A stretch of 64,000 nucleotides of DNA from Aquiflexum balticum DSM 16537. GTDB taxonomy: Bacteria; Bacteroidota; Bacteroidia; Cytophagales; Cyclobacteriaceae. How positions within the stretch are numbered: the stretch's first letter is position 1; each line of letters opens with the position of its first letter. Under the pieces are notes generated by a model. It did no database searches and had not been told where the DNA came from. It saw only the letters and a list, made by a program, of their open reading frames with translations. The translations under genes and the position numbers were made by a program. Shown one piece after another: positions 33,095 through 41,233 of this stretch. The stretch covers positions 4,792,001 through 4,856,000 of the forward strand of contig NZ_LT838813.1 of NCBI RefSeq assembly GCF_900176595.1, written 5' to 3'.

Positions 33095-34292
33095 ATGCTT
33101 TTATTCCTTTAGGGAGTGTCCCTGAATAATTTTTATTGTAATATTCTGCACCTAATCGGTTTTTAATCCTTGTTTGAACTGATATGGGCAATGTTTTAAA
33201 AATGTCAGTTTCTTGAAGCCCTCCCCAGGCCATATCTTTGAAGAACTGATCTCCAAGAGCATTTTCATTATATCCTGAAACATTGGCGAAGTTTCGTAAC
33301 TCTACTGCAATGTCATTTAAAAATTTTGTTTCAACAAAAAGGTTATGATGAACATCATTCGGGTCTGGCCCATATTTGGTAATATATTTATTTAGCAAAC
33401 AGTTTAAATCACAATTTGATGGAAACTTTTCTTCAAAAAGCAAATAAGCATGTAAAGTTTCATGTAAAATAGTTTTTGCGAATGAAAGATCAGTAGCGTT
33501 TTCATTCCCTTTTTGATTGATCCGGATAATTGCGAATCCATTTTCCAACCTAGAATCTGTACATGCAGTAGCACCGCCACCACAATCTCCATAATTGAAT
33601 TTTATGTTATAATTGGCTGGTACAGGTTGATTTCCATTAAATTTTTGAAAAATTCTTTTGAATTCCTGTTGTGTTGAACCAATAAGTCGTTCAATGATTT
33701 CTCGGTGACAATTTGAAAGTGAAGACAAGTCAATTTGTTCCTCTGGAAAAGGGATACAATCCGACCCAAAATGGTTGGTGTTGTTACATGGAGTAGTACC
33801 AGTACTCCCTCCTCCACTTGGACTTCCAATTCCGCTACCCCCTCCACTTCCTGTATAGGTTGGCGATACTATTGGGGCTGATGGCCAGCTACCGCTACCC
33901 GCCCCTCCTCCAAAGGGGTTGGGATTATGGCAACTTGTTATGGATAATGTTGCTGTATTACTTCCAATACCCATGTGTATTCCATAAATATAGGGAAATT
34001 CCACCGTAAAGCTTGAGCAAATCATTAAAGCATTATGGGTTTGAATGCGTTTGGAAGGATCGTCTATTTGATAAATATGATAAGAAGTTAATCTTCCCTC
34101 TTCCACTTCAAAAGTTCGCAAATGCCTCTCTGAATAGGTAAATATATCCATTCTTCCCGACCATTCTTTTGGGATTCTATGGTATGTCATTTCTTTGGAC
34201 TTCTGTCCATAACTGAAATACCTTGCCACCAATACCGAATATCCCTCTTCCGATCCTGGCTGCTCCACAAACAGCAGACTTTCTTCAATCAA
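33087..34292 (-). CDS. Zincin metallopeptidase with Gly/Ser linker, N-terminus unclear
   Basis: A 401-residue product begins at a TTG at 34292. The frame is open 19 codons further up to a stop at 34350-34352, with no ATG. No signal peptide is visible, unlike what is expected for a secreted protein of this type, so the 5' end may be lost. Residues 1-110 are a conserved-looking N-terminal part. A Gly/Ser/Pro linker runs about 122-170 (NPFGGG, GSGGGSGIGS). The zincin domain occupies 190-400, with the zinc motif HETLH at 277-281 and HHN at 315-317 as a likely third-ligand region. Several cysteines lie in the last third. The gene starts 46 bases after lolD and overlaps its lipoprotein partner. Confidence 0.65.
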   Translation of the reverse strand: MIEESLLFVEQPGSEEGYSVLVARYFSYGQKSKEMTYHRIPKEWSGRMDIFTYSERHLRTFEVEEGRLTSYHIYQIDDPSKRIQTHNALMICSSFTVEFPYIYGIHMGIGSNTATLSITSCHNPNPFGGGAGSGSWPSAPIVSPTYTGSGGGSGIGSPSGGGSTGTTPCNNTNHFGSDCIPFPEEQIDLSSLSNCHREIIERLIGSTQQEFKRIFQKFNGNQPVPANYNIKFNYGDCGGGATACTDSRLENGFAIIRINQKGNENATDLSFAKTILHETLHAYLLFEEKFPSNCDLNCLLNKYITKYGPDPNDVHHNLFVETKFLNDIAVELRNFANVSGYNENALGDQFFKDMAWGGLQETDIFKTLPISVQTRIKNRLGAEYYNKNYSGTLPKGIKACD

Positions 34293-34338
34293 GTCATCTC
34301 CTAAGTCGCCATATTGATCAAAAAAATCATTGCAATGC

Positions 34339-35004
34339 CTATTTATCCTCTATTCTGAATATTTTCCCATCCTGCATGACCATCATTCGGTCGGCCATTT
34401 TGGCCAGTTCCTGGTTGTGGGTAACGATCACAAATGACTGGCCGAATTCTTTTCTAAGATCAAAAAAAAGTTCATGCAAGGCCTGGGCACTTTTGGAATC
34501 CAGATTCCCGCTGGGTTCATCGGCAAAAATGATTTTTGGGTCATTGATCAATGCCCTCGCGACAGCTACTCTTTGCTGTTCCCCCCCCGAGAGTTCTGAA
34601 GGTTTATGTCCCAACCTTGTTCCAAAACCCAAAATTTCAGCCAATTGAGCAGCTCTTTTCTTGAGTTCGTTCACGGGTCTATTTGCAATAAGACCGGGGA
34701 TAATGATATTTTCTTCTGCTGTAAATTCCGGCAGGAGATTATGAAACTGAAAAATGAATCCGATTTCGCTGTTTCTGAATTCAGCCATTTTATCACCTTT
34801 GAGTTTGGTTACATTTGTGTCAGCTATCCAAACCTCACCACGGTCTGCCTGGTCCAATGTCCCCAAGATATGCAATAATGTACTTTTGCCTGCTCCTGAA
34901 GCTCCCACGATAGAAACAACCTCTCCCTGACTGATATTTACATCCACGCCCTTGAGGACATGCAGCTCCCCGTATTGCTTGTGTATTCCCTTTGCTACTA
35001 ACAT
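34339..35004 (-). CDS. lolD: LolD-like lipoprotein-release ABC ATPase
   Basis: The 221-residue ATPase, from the ATG at 35004, has Walker A GASGAGKST, signature LSGGEQQR and Walker B IIFADEPSGNLDS with the switch histidine IVTHN. This is the MacB/LolD type with the NLDS tail. A longer frame to 35064 adds 20 unlikely residues. It should power lipoprotein extraction or another MacB-type export with a permease encoded elsewhere. The upstream sequence contains the divergent sucC promoter. Downstream lies the zincin island, whose intact zincin frame begins within the last codons of this gene. Confidence 0.86.
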   Translation of the reverse strand: MLVAKGIHKQYGELHVLKGVDVNISQGEVVSIVGASGAGKSTLLHILGTLDQADRGEVWIADTNVTKLKGDKMAEFRNSEIGFIFQFHNLLPEFTAEENIIIPGLIANRPVNELKKRAAQLAEILGFGTRLGHKPSELSGGEQQRVAVARALINDPKIIFADEPSGNLDSKSAQALHELFFDLRKEFGQSFVIVTHNQELAKMADRMMVMQDGKIFRIEDK

Positions 35005-35091
35005 TTTTTGAATTAATGACCGCAAATATAAAAATTGATTCCGCTGCAATTTCACAATTGACATTTATTTACCAAAAAGAGCTGACCTTAA

Positions 35092-35122
35092 TTTGATAAA
35101 TAAGCAAGTAGCCTTAACTTCG
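35092..35122 (+). promoter_or_regulatory. Bacteroidota-type promoter of sucC
   Basis: TTTG at 35092-35095, a 19-base spacer, then TAACTTCG at 35115-35122 (consensus TAnnTTTG, one mismatch). The gene starts 20 bases downstream. Confidence 0.6.
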
Positions 35123-35141
35123 GGCAAAAATTTTCTAAAGG

Positions 35142-36353
35142 ATGAATATACACGAATATCAAGCTAAAGAACTTTTGAAAAGCTATGGCGTCAGAATTCA
35201 GGAAGGAATTGTCGCAGACAGTCCTGAAGCTGCCCTGGAAGCTGCCAAGAAACTCAATGCATCAACCGGAACTTCCTGGTATGTAATCAAAGCACAGATC
35301 CATGCCGGAGGACGGGGTAAAGGAAAAGTTCAGGAAACAGGATCCAATGGTGTAGTATTGGCCAAGAGCTTGGAGGATGTTCCGGTAAAAGCCGGGAATA
35401 TTTTAGGAGGAACCTTGGTGACCATTCAGACCGGAGATGAAGGAAAAAAAGTCAACAAGGTCTTGGTAGCCGAAGATGTTTATTATCCGGGGGCATCAGA
35501 ACCTAAGGAATATTACCTTTCCATATTGTTGGATAGGGCAAAAGGATGCAATGTGATCATGGCCTCTACCGAAGGTGGTATGGACATTGAGGAGGTAGCA
35601 GAAAAACATCCTGAAAAAATCATCAAAGAGTGGATTGATCCAAAATTAGGTCTTCAGGGATTCCAGGTAAGAAAGATTGCTTTCAAATTGGGATTGGATG
35701 GGGCTGCATTTAAAGATATGGTGAAATTCATCACTTCCCTTTATAACGCATATATAGGATCTGATTCCTCACAATTTGAAATCAATCCGGTATTGAAAAC
35801 CTCAGATGATAAAATACTTGCTGTCGATGCCAAAGTCAATCTGGACGATAATGCCTTGTTCAGACACAAAGATCTTGCGGACCTGAGAGATTTGGCTGAA
35901 GAAGATCCTTTGGAAGTTGAAGCTGGAAAATCCGGCCTGAATTATGTAAAACTTGATGGTAATGTCGGTTGTATGGTAAATGGTGCCGGTTTGGCCATGG
36001 CTACCATGGACATGATCAAATTATCCGGTGGAGAACCTGCCAATTTTCTTGATGTAGGTGGAGGCGCCAATGCAACTACAGTGGAAGCAGGCTTCAGAAT
36101 AATCCTTCAGGACCCGAATGTGAAAGCCATTTTGATCAATGTTTTTGGAGGAATAGTTCGATGTGACAGGATTGCAAACGGTGTGGTTGAAGCTTATAAA
36201 TCCATCGGAGATATCAAAATCCCAATAATTGTAAGGCTTCAGGGAACCAATGCAGAAGAAGGTGCCAAAATCATAGATGAATCCGGATTGAAAGTTTCAT
36301 CGGCAATCACACTGAAAGAGGCTGCAGAAAAAGTCAGGGCTGCTATAGCTTAA
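35142..36353 (+). CDS. sucC: Succinyl-CoA synthetase beta subunit
   Basis: The 403-residue ATP-grasp protein has the expected N-terminus MNIHEYQAKELLKSYGV, the nucleotide-binding part with AQIHAGGRGKGKVQ, and the CoA-side GGGANATTVEAGF and FGGIVRCDRIANGV. It joins with the alpha subunit (not in the window) to convert succinyl-CoA to succinate with formation of ATP or GTP in the TCA cycle. It has its own promoter and is followed by a tRNA gene. Confidence 0.96.
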   Translation: MNIHEYQAKELLKSYGVRIQEGIVADSPEAALEAAKKLNASTGTSWYVIKAQIHAGGRGKGKVQETGSNGVVLAKSLEDVPVKAGNILGGTLVTIQTGDEGKKVNKVLVAEDVYYPGASEPKEYYLSILLDRAKGCNVIMASTEGGMDIEEVAEKHPEKIIKEWIDPKLGLQGFQVRKIAFKLGLDGAAFKDMVKFITSLYNAYIGSDSSQFEINPVLKTSDDKILAVDAKVNLDDNALFRHKDLADLRDLAEEDPLEVEAGKSGLNYVKLDGNVGCMVNGAGLAMATMDMIKLSGGEPANFLDVGGGANATTVEAGFRIILQDPNVKAILINVFGGIVRCDRIANGVVEAYKSIGDIKIPIIVRLQGTNAEEGAKIIDESGLKVSSAITLKEAAEKVRAAIA

Positions 36354-36372
36354 TGATTTGATTAATAAATAA

Positions 36373-36446
36373 GCGTGCGTAGTTCAATTGGATAGAATAT
36401 CGGATTTCGGCTCCGAGGGTTGAGGGTTCGAATCCTTCCGCGCGCA
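36373..36446 (+). tRNA. tRNA-Arg (anticodon TCG)
   Basis: A 74-base cloverleaf: acceptor GCGTGCG/CGCGCGC, D-stem GTTC/GAAT, anticodon stem TCGGA/TCCGA with loop TTTCGGC, and T-arm GAGGG-TTCGAAT-CCTTC. The anticodon TCG reads CGA arginine codons. No CCA is encoded. A terminator follows at once. Confidence 0.92.
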
Positions 36447-36448
36447 CT

Positions 36449-36481
36449 AAAGCTCTGGAATAAATCCAGGGCTTTTTTTTT
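36449..36481 (+). terminator. Terminator after sucC and tRNA-Arg
   Basis: AAAGCTCTGGA (36449-36459) pairs with TCCAGGGCTTT (36465-36475) through an 11-pair stem with one G-T pair, loop ATAAA, then a T-tract. It ends three bases or so from the tRNA, so tRNA processing from a shared transcript with sucC is possible. Confidence 0.85.
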
Positions 36482-36599
36482 GACCCTTTGCCTTTTTTCT
36501 TCACTGATTTTTATCATGTTTCTCAATGATATCGAATAGGGTAAATAACATCATATTAAAGTACATTTAGTAAATGTTAAAACTTAACCCAAAAAAATC

Positions 36600-37427
36600 A
36601 TGAAAAAGATACTCGTCCCAACAGATTTCTCAGCCTGTGCTTTATCAGCAGAGAATTATGCGTTTTTTTTGGCAAAAAAAACGGACGCTGAGATGGTGTT
36701 TCTTCATATTATAAATACTCCGGTGGATTGGTCCAAACTCAGTAAGGAACAGGAGAATTTATTTCCGGATACCAAGAAAGCCATATCCGATGCTAAAGTC
36801 CATTTAAATGAATTGATCCATAAAGCCCAAGGACAGGGAATCCGGTCCAGCAAATTATTGGTGTACAACAACGGGAACATAAAAATACATGAATTTGTAG
36901 CCTCAGAACATATTGATTTGGTTGTAATGGGTTCTCACGGTCAATATGGCTTCAAAGATCACATATTGGGTACCAACACCTACAGCATGCTCCGAAGATC
37001 TAAAATCCCTGTAGTAGTAGTGAAAGAAAATAACACTATGGCAAAATTAAAGACATTGGTCGTTGCCACCAACCTAAGAGAAGAGACAGGTCATGCATTC
37101 AAGTCTATAGAAACCCTTGCAGAAGTGTTTGGTGCAAAAATCAAAATGGTTTATGTCAATACTCCGACATACTTTCTTGAAACCAATGACATCAAACAAT
37201 TGGGAAGGGAATATTTAAGAGAATACGCAAATTACGAACACGAAATTGAAGTAATCGACGCCTTCAAAGAAGAGAGGGGGATTCTTCAATATGCAAAAAA
37301 TATCGATGCGGAAGGGATTGCTGTGGTAACAGCCGGTAAATCGGACCTGATGCAGTATTTCTCCCCCAGTATCACCGAAAACTTGATTGCAATGACAGAT
37401 CTTCCTGTCATCAGTATCAGAAAATGA
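36600..37427 (+). CDS. Universal stress protein, tandem UspA domains
   Basis: The 275-residue protein has two Usp domains. The first (1-145) starts MKKILVPTDFSACALSAENYA and has the nucleotide-binding glycine region GSHGQYGFKDHILGT. The second (about 150-275) starts KLKTLVVATNL and is degenerate at the glycine loop. It is a cytoplasmic stress-response protein, probably ATP-binding. It stands alone and is followed by a good terminator. Confidence 0.88.
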   Translation: MKKILVPTDFSACALSAENYAFFLAKKTDAEMVFLHIINTPVDWSKLSKEQENLFPDTKKAISDAKVHLNELIHKAQGQGIRSSKLLVYNNGNIKIHEFVASEHIDLVVMGSHGQYGFKDHILGTNTYSMLRRSKIPVVVVKENNTMAKLKTLVVATNLREETGHAFKSIETLAEVFGAKIKMVYVNTPTYFLETNDIKQLGREYLREYANYEHEIEVIDAFKEERGILQYAKNIDAEGIAVVTAGKSDLMQYFSPSITENLIAMTDLPVISIRK

Positions 37428-37462
37428 TATAGGATTTGCTCAAAGTCAGGTTCAGTGCAAAG

Positions 37463-37497
37463 AAAAAAGGCAATCCACTCAATGGGTTGCCTTTTTT
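37463..37497 (+). terminator. Terminator after the universal stress gene
   Basis: AAAAAAGGCAATCC (37463-37476) pairs with GGGTTGCCTTTTTT (37484-37497), loop of seven bases. Confidence 0.8.
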
Positions 37498-37501
37498 AAA
37501 T

Positions 37502-37533
37502 AAAAAAGCAGAAGAAATTCTTCTGCCCTTTTT
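37502..37533. terminator. Bidirectional hairpin between Usp and DUF3078 genes
   Basis: GCAGAAG (37508-37514) pairs with CTTCTGC (37520-37526). Six As precede it and five Ts follow, so the minus-strand transcript of the DUF3078 gene ends in a U-tract here, about 110 bases past its stop. Confidence 0.55.
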
Positions 37534-37633
37534 ATGAAAACTAAACCAACTATTATTTAACTACCACAATTAGAACAAAAATAGTACATAAATATAAAAT
37601 TCAAAATTTTTACAGGAAATGCTTAAGAATAAC

Positions 37634-38539
37634 CTACTTTTTATTGCTGACCTTGTACAAAATACCTAATGCCAAAGCTTGACTGTACTGAATCCCCGGA
37701 TCCATATCAATATCATACACATTGATACTTGTAAAGGTCACATCCACATATTTGCTGACTTTAGCAATGATGGTGAGATCAAGTCTATGGTCAATGGTTT
37801 TAAAAGCAAGGGTCTCCAAATTGGCAAACATTTGGTATCTGGAGTTCAAAGTCAAATTTTCACTGAATTTTTTATTCCAAGTAGCAAACAATTGAAATGC
37901 AAGCCATTCTGACCTCATGGTCTGTCCGGCGGGTACCCCATAATTTTCCGGGACATTATTGATAATAGTGGTATCAGTAACAAAAGTAAACCTGGGAGAA
38001 AACGGGGCCAACCTTAAAGCAAACTCTTCGTTGGGTTTATATTGAAAACCAAAACCTGTGGTAACAAATGCAGGGGACAAAAAACCAGAGATTAGAGTGG
38101 GATCGTCCTGGGTAAAATCAAAACCATCCGTAAATTGGGAGATAAAGTTTAATGAAGTAAAATAACTCCATTTTTCAGTGATTTTATAGCCAACCTTAGA
38201 ATCAAAGAATATCCTGTCATTTGATTTTCTGAAATCCTGACCTTCATTCTTTACCAGGCCATAAATAAGTTCCAATTGATTGTCCCACATCCATTTCTCT
38301 TTGGCGTAGTTGGCTTTCCAATTCAAAATAGAACCAAAAGCAATGGAATTTACACCCCCTGCTTTCCAATTGCCTGAAAAGGCCGCCTGATTAAAATTCA
38401 ATCCGACGCTAAAGTCGGAAATCCAATAAGTTGTATCTTTTTTAGCCACGTTGGCACTATCTGCTAAATTCTCGATATCCTGAGCAAAAGTGAAATGGCT
38501 AAAAGCAAGCAACAGACAAATTGTAAATAATTTTTTCAT
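37634..38539 (-). CDS. DUF3078 family outer-membrane protein
   Basis: The 301-residue protein has a signal peptide (1-19, FTFAQ). The mature part has the family's NQAAFSGNWKAGGVNSIAFG and repeated beta-strand signatures with W and Y, consistent with an outer-membrane barrel. The function of DUF3078 is unknown; it is restricted to Bacteroidota. It is transcribed alone. A 176-base AT-rich spacer upstream separates it from the divergent lipoprotein gene and should carry both promoters. Confidence 0.84.
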   Translation of the reverse strand: MKKLFTICLLLAFSHFTFAQDIENLADSANVAKKDTTYWISDFSVGLNFNQAAFSGNWKAGGVNSIAFGSILNWKANYAKEKWMWDNQLELIYGLVKNEGQDFRKSNDRIFFDSKVGYKITEKWSYFTSLNFISQFTDGFDFTQDDPTLISGFLSPAFVTTGFGFQYKPNEEFALRLAPFSPRFTFVTDTTIINNVPENYGVPAGQTMRSEWLAFQLFATWNKKFSENLTLNSRYQMFANLETLAFKTIDHRLDLTIIAKVSKYVDVTFTSINVYDIDMDPGIQYSQALALGILYKVSNKK

Positions 38540-38716
38540 ATGATTTATTGATTTAAAATTGAATAAATAAAATTAATCTGGGACAAAATATGATTGAATT
38601 GATTGTTAAAATTCAATTAAGACACAAATCTCAAAGATTTCTAACAAAAAACCATCTCAGAAAGAATTATTGTTAAAAATTTGAACAATTCATCCGATAA
38701 TAGTTAAATTTTCAAT

Positions 38717-39283
38717 ATGAAAAACTTATTTAATTCTTTGAATATTCTATTTGTGATTTTTTTATCAAGCGCTTGCAGTACAATTGAAATATTCAAGGAA
38801 AACACCGAATTCAGGCCGTACAAAGAATATCGGTCTTTTGCAATTCTCAACAAAGAAATTGGTCACAGAGGATTCAAGGATGAATTAATCGATGCCGTAG
38901 TCTCTGATGGTCTTCAAAATAGTTTTGAAGACCTCGGTTTTATCTATGATAAAATCAATCCGGAATTAGTCATCAGCTATACTTCTAATGAAGACCTTCG
39001 ACAAAAAGAGGTGTACAACAACCCCTACCCTATGTGGGGAGGGAGAATTTGGGACCCTTGGATGTTTGACCCCCGATTTCTACCTCAACAAAATACTGTA
39101 TCCACCCAGAATTATCAATTGATGCAACTCTTAGTAGATTTCGTAGATACCAAAAACAATAAAATGTTGATGAGACTTACAGCTGTAACAGAAGTCTCCG
39201 ATCAAAAACAGAAAAAGAAAAAAGTAATTCAGTCAGTTGAGCAAATAACCCAGACATATCAATTCCATATCAAGGATCTTTAA
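38717..39283 (+). CDS. DUF4136-type lipoprotein
   Basis: The 188-residue protein has a lipoprotein signal (Cys20, LSSACST) and the DUF4136 pattern: YKEYRSFAILNKEI, INPELVISYTSNED, then a Trp/Pro-rich MWGGRIWDPWMFDPRF tract. It ends in a polar strand-rich part. It is probably an outer-membrane lipoprotein of unknown function. It starts a probable operon with the small membrane protein 11 bases downstream. A candidate promoter (TTTG, 21 bases, TAAATTTT) lies at 38680-38712. Confidence 0.8.
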   Translation: MKNLFNSLNILFVIFLSSACSTIEIFKENTEFRPYKEYRSFAILNKEIGHRGFKDELIDAVVSDGLQNSFEDLGFIYDKINPELVISYTSNEDLRQKEVYNNPYPMWGGRIWDPWMFDPRFLPQQNTVSTQNYQLMQLLVDFVDTKNNKMLMRLTAVTEVSDQKQKKKKVIQSVEQITQTYQFHIKDL

Positions 39284-39294
39284 AAATACAAAAA

Positions 39295-39630
39295 ATGCAA
39301 ACCGAAAAGAGAAGAATTACCACTCTGAAAGAGTTCTACCCTTATTATTTGTCAGAACATCAAAACAAAACATCCAGAAAACTTCATTTTATTGGAACCG
39401 GTTTATTGTTTATAATCTTGTTTTTGGCCGTTTTTTTATCCAAATATTGGATTTTGATTTTTATCCCGATAGTAGGATATGGCTTTGCTTGGATAGGACA
39501 TTTCTTTTATGAAAAAAACAAACCTGCAACATTCCAATATCCCATTTACAGCTTAGTTTCAGATTTTATTTTGTTTTTTGACTTAATTCGGAGGAAAGAG
39601 GCATTCGATCCAAGTAAAAAGCAAAAATAA
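39295..39630 (+). CDS. Mpo1/DUF962-like membrane protein
   Basis: The 111-residue protein has YLSEHQNKTSRKLHFIGTG near the N-terminus, the conserved His-containing start of DUF962/YGL010w (Mpo1) proteins, two or three membrane segments (about 36-75), a GHFFYEKNKPAT motif and FDLIRRKEAF at the end. In yeast the homologue is an iron-dependent fatty-acid alpha-dioxygenase; the bacterial role is untested. It probably forms an operon with the preceding lipoprotein. Confidence 0.78.
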   Translation: MQTEKRRITTLKEFYPYYLSEHQNKTSRKLHFIGTGLLFIILFLAVFLSKYWILIFIPIVGYGFAWIGHFFYEKNKPATFQYPIYSLVSDFILFFDLIRRKEAFDPSKKQK

Positions 39631-39654
39631 TTTTGGTTTTTTTTCTTTGTGGTA

Positions 39655-39684
39655 TTGCAAATACAAAGTAATAATGTATTTTTG
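39655..39684 (+). promoter_or_regulatory. Promoter of the response regulator gene
   Basis: TTG at 39655-39657, 19-base spacer, TATTTTTG at 39677-39684, an exact TAnnTTTG match. It lies 42 bases before the ATG. Confidence 0.6.
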
Positions 39685-39725
39685 TAACAACCATACTGTA
39701 TTTCAAACCAAGTATTTTGTATTTA

Positions 39726-40082
39726 ATGGTAAGAATAGTTCTCATTGATGACGATCCGATCAGTACTTTTGTAACTGAAAAACTGATCTCCAAAAACATA
39801 AAAGTCCCTCATAAGATTTTTAAGTTTCAAAGTGCGACCAAAGCACTGAATGATTTAGAAACAATTGATCCAAATTATCTTTTTTTGGATCTGAATATGC
39901 CTGAAATGACAGGATGGGACTTTTTAGAGGTCTTCAAGCCACAACAAGTAACTCCGGAAGTTTACATTTTGAGCAGTTCGGTGGATGAAAGGGATATTGT
40001 AAAAGCCAATGGGTACTCCATTGTCAAACAGTATTTATCCAAACCATTGGTCAAAAAGTACATTCAAATGATTTTCAACTGA
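39726..40082 (+). CDS. Single-domain response regulator (CheY-like)
   Basis: The 118-residue receiver domain starts at the ATG at 39726; a TTG at 39717 would add three residues and is less likely. Acidic pocket Asp8-Asp10 (DDDP), phosphoacceptor Asp55 (FLDLNMPEMTGW), Ser83 and Lys106 (SKPL) are all present, so it should be phosphorylated. No output domain and no histidine kinase nearby. It may act as a phosphate relay or through protein contact. A TAnnTTTG promoter precedes it. Confidence 0.9.
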   Translation: MVRIVLIDDDPISTFVTEKLISKNIKVPHKIFKFQSATKALNDLETIDPNYLFLDLNMPEMTGWDFLEVFKPQQVTPEVYILSSSVDERDIVKANGYSIVKQYLSKPLVKKYIQMIFN

Positions 40083-40161
40083 CATTTTTTTGTCAATTTT
40101 TATATTTTTTTCAAAACTCATCTGCTGATTTTTGGTTACCTTTTAAAGAAAAACGAAAAAT

Positions 40162-40647
40162 ATGGCAAGATCAAATCCAGAGTTGATTGCGGCTTTCCGT
40201 AATACTATTTCAAAGTTAAAAAAAGGTGCACCTTATCAATGGGGACACATGGGCGCGTGCAATTGTGGCAATTTAGCCCAGGAATTGATTTCCTTAAGCA
40301 AAGAAGAAATCCATAGATATGCCATGTCCAAATCTGGCGACTGGAATGAGCAGTTGAATGACTATTGCCCTACCAGTGGTTATCCAATGGATTTGATGAT
40401 AGGGAAATTAGTGGAAAAAGGTTTGAGTATTGAAGAATTAAAACATCTGGAAAAACTGTCAGATCCAAAAATATTAGCCAACATTCCTCTACCCAGGAGA
40501 AACCAATTAACAAAAAATAATATCCATGACCTTATCTTTTATCTGGAAACATGGTTGGAACTGTTGGAAAATCAATGGCTTGAATCAAACTCTCACCTCT
40601 CAATTGATACGAAGAAAAAAAATATCCCTGTACAGGTATTTGCTTAA
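40162..40647 (+). CDS. Conserved hypothetical protein with cysteine motif
   Basis: The 161-residue soluble protein is one I do not assign to a named family. It has GHMGACNCGNLAQEL near residue 30, a Cys-X-Cys motif, and NDYCPTSGYPMDLMIG near 65, so a metal or cofactor site is conceivable. The rest is helical with a basic tail. It starts with a normal ATG and sits between the response regulator and the acidic protein gene. Confidence 0.6.
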   Translation: MARSNPELIAAFRNTISKLKKGAPYQWGHMGACNCGNLAQELISLSKEEIHRYAMSKSGDWNEQLNDYCPTSGYPMDLMIGKLVEKGLSIEELKHLEKLSDPKILANIPLPRRNQLTKNNIHDLIFYLETWLELLENQWLESNSHLSIDTKKKNIPVQVFA

Positions 40648-40717
40648 AAATTTATTTTGCTTTAATTAGCGTCCAACAATCCATTTGACAATATTTGAAA
40701 CATTAATTAATCACGCT

Positions 40718-40915
40718 ATGGAGGATTTTGATGATGATTTTGAAGATGACTTCGATGAGGATATCGAAGATGATGAGTTTGCAGAAGATTTTCAGGACGA
40801 GGTTTATGACCTTGATGAAGAGAGCGAACTTGTAGATGAAAATTTTGTTGATTTTGACGATGATGATGAATTCGACGATGATGAATTTGATGAGTTCGAC
40901 GATGAAATTGACTAA
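40718..40915 (+). CDS. Extremely acidic small protein
   Basis: The 65-residue product starts at the ATG at 40718; a longer frame from 40685 is not supported. About two thirds of its residues are Asp or Glu, with scattered Phe, forming repeats such as DFDDDFEDDFDED and FDDDDEFDDDEFDE. There are almost no other residue types, and one Gln. It is likely an intrinsically disordered, cation- or protein-binding protein. Its own hairpin terminator follows. Function unknown. Confidence 0.55.
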   Translation: MEDFDDDFEDDFDEDIEDDEFAEDFQDEVYDLDEESELVDENFVDFDDDDEFDDDEFDEFDDEID

Positions 40916-40929
40916 ATGATTCTAATGGA

Positions 40930-40959
40930 AAGGAAGTAAAATTTACTTCCTTTTTTTTT
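40930..40959 (+). terminator. Terminator after the acidic protein gene
   Basis: AAGGAAGTAAA (40930-40940) and TTTACTTCCTT (40942-40952) form a hairpin followed by a nine-T tract. Confidence 0.8.
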
Positions 40960-40965
40960 GTAAAT

Positions 40966-40996
40966 TTTGTCTTGAAAGGTATCTGTATTATCTTTC
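40966..40996 (+). promoter_or_regulatory. Promoter of the 48-residue membrane protein gene
   Basis: TTTG at 40966-40969, 19-base spacer, TATCTTTC at 40989-40996 (TAnnTTTG with one mismatch). It lies between the preceding terminator and the small gene's ATG. Confidence 0.5.
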
Positions 40997-41029
40997 GGAC
41001 AATTCAGGCAATAATTAAAATATTTAAAT

Positions 41030-41176
41030 ATGCTATTAGAAATTTTCAGTTCACCGATCGCCTCAGGAGCACAGCTGTTTTTGCTTATTGTATGTATTCT
41101 GATCGGTTTAGGTGCAGGATTATCTGCAATAGATTTTAGAAGTACCAATCCACCTAAGGAATCCGAAAAAAAATAA
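41030..41176 (+). CDS. 48-residue single-pass membrane protein
   Basis: A short frame from the ATG at 41030 encodes MLLEIFSSPIASG, then a membrane segment (residues about 15-36, QLFLLIVCILIGLGAGLSAI) and a short polar tail ending ESEKK. It has its own TTTG/TATCTTTC promoter upstream and a bidirectional terminator just past the stop, which supports it as a real gene. No family recognised. Confidence 0.6.
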   Translation: MLLEIFSSPIASGAQLFLLIVCILIGLGAGLSAIDFRSTNPPKESEKK

Positions 41177-41177
41177 T

Positions 41178-41207
41178 AAAAAAGAGGTCTTTTTTGACCT
41201 CTTTTTT
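41178..41207. terminator. Bidirectional terminator
   Basis: AAAAAAGAGGTC (41178-41189) and GACCTCTTTTTT (41196-41207) form a perfect 12-base-pair stem with a six-T loop, between the small gene (+) and the transporter gene end (-). Confidence 0.85.
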
Positions 41208-41233
41208 ATTGATGGACGTTTTTCCTTTTTTCA

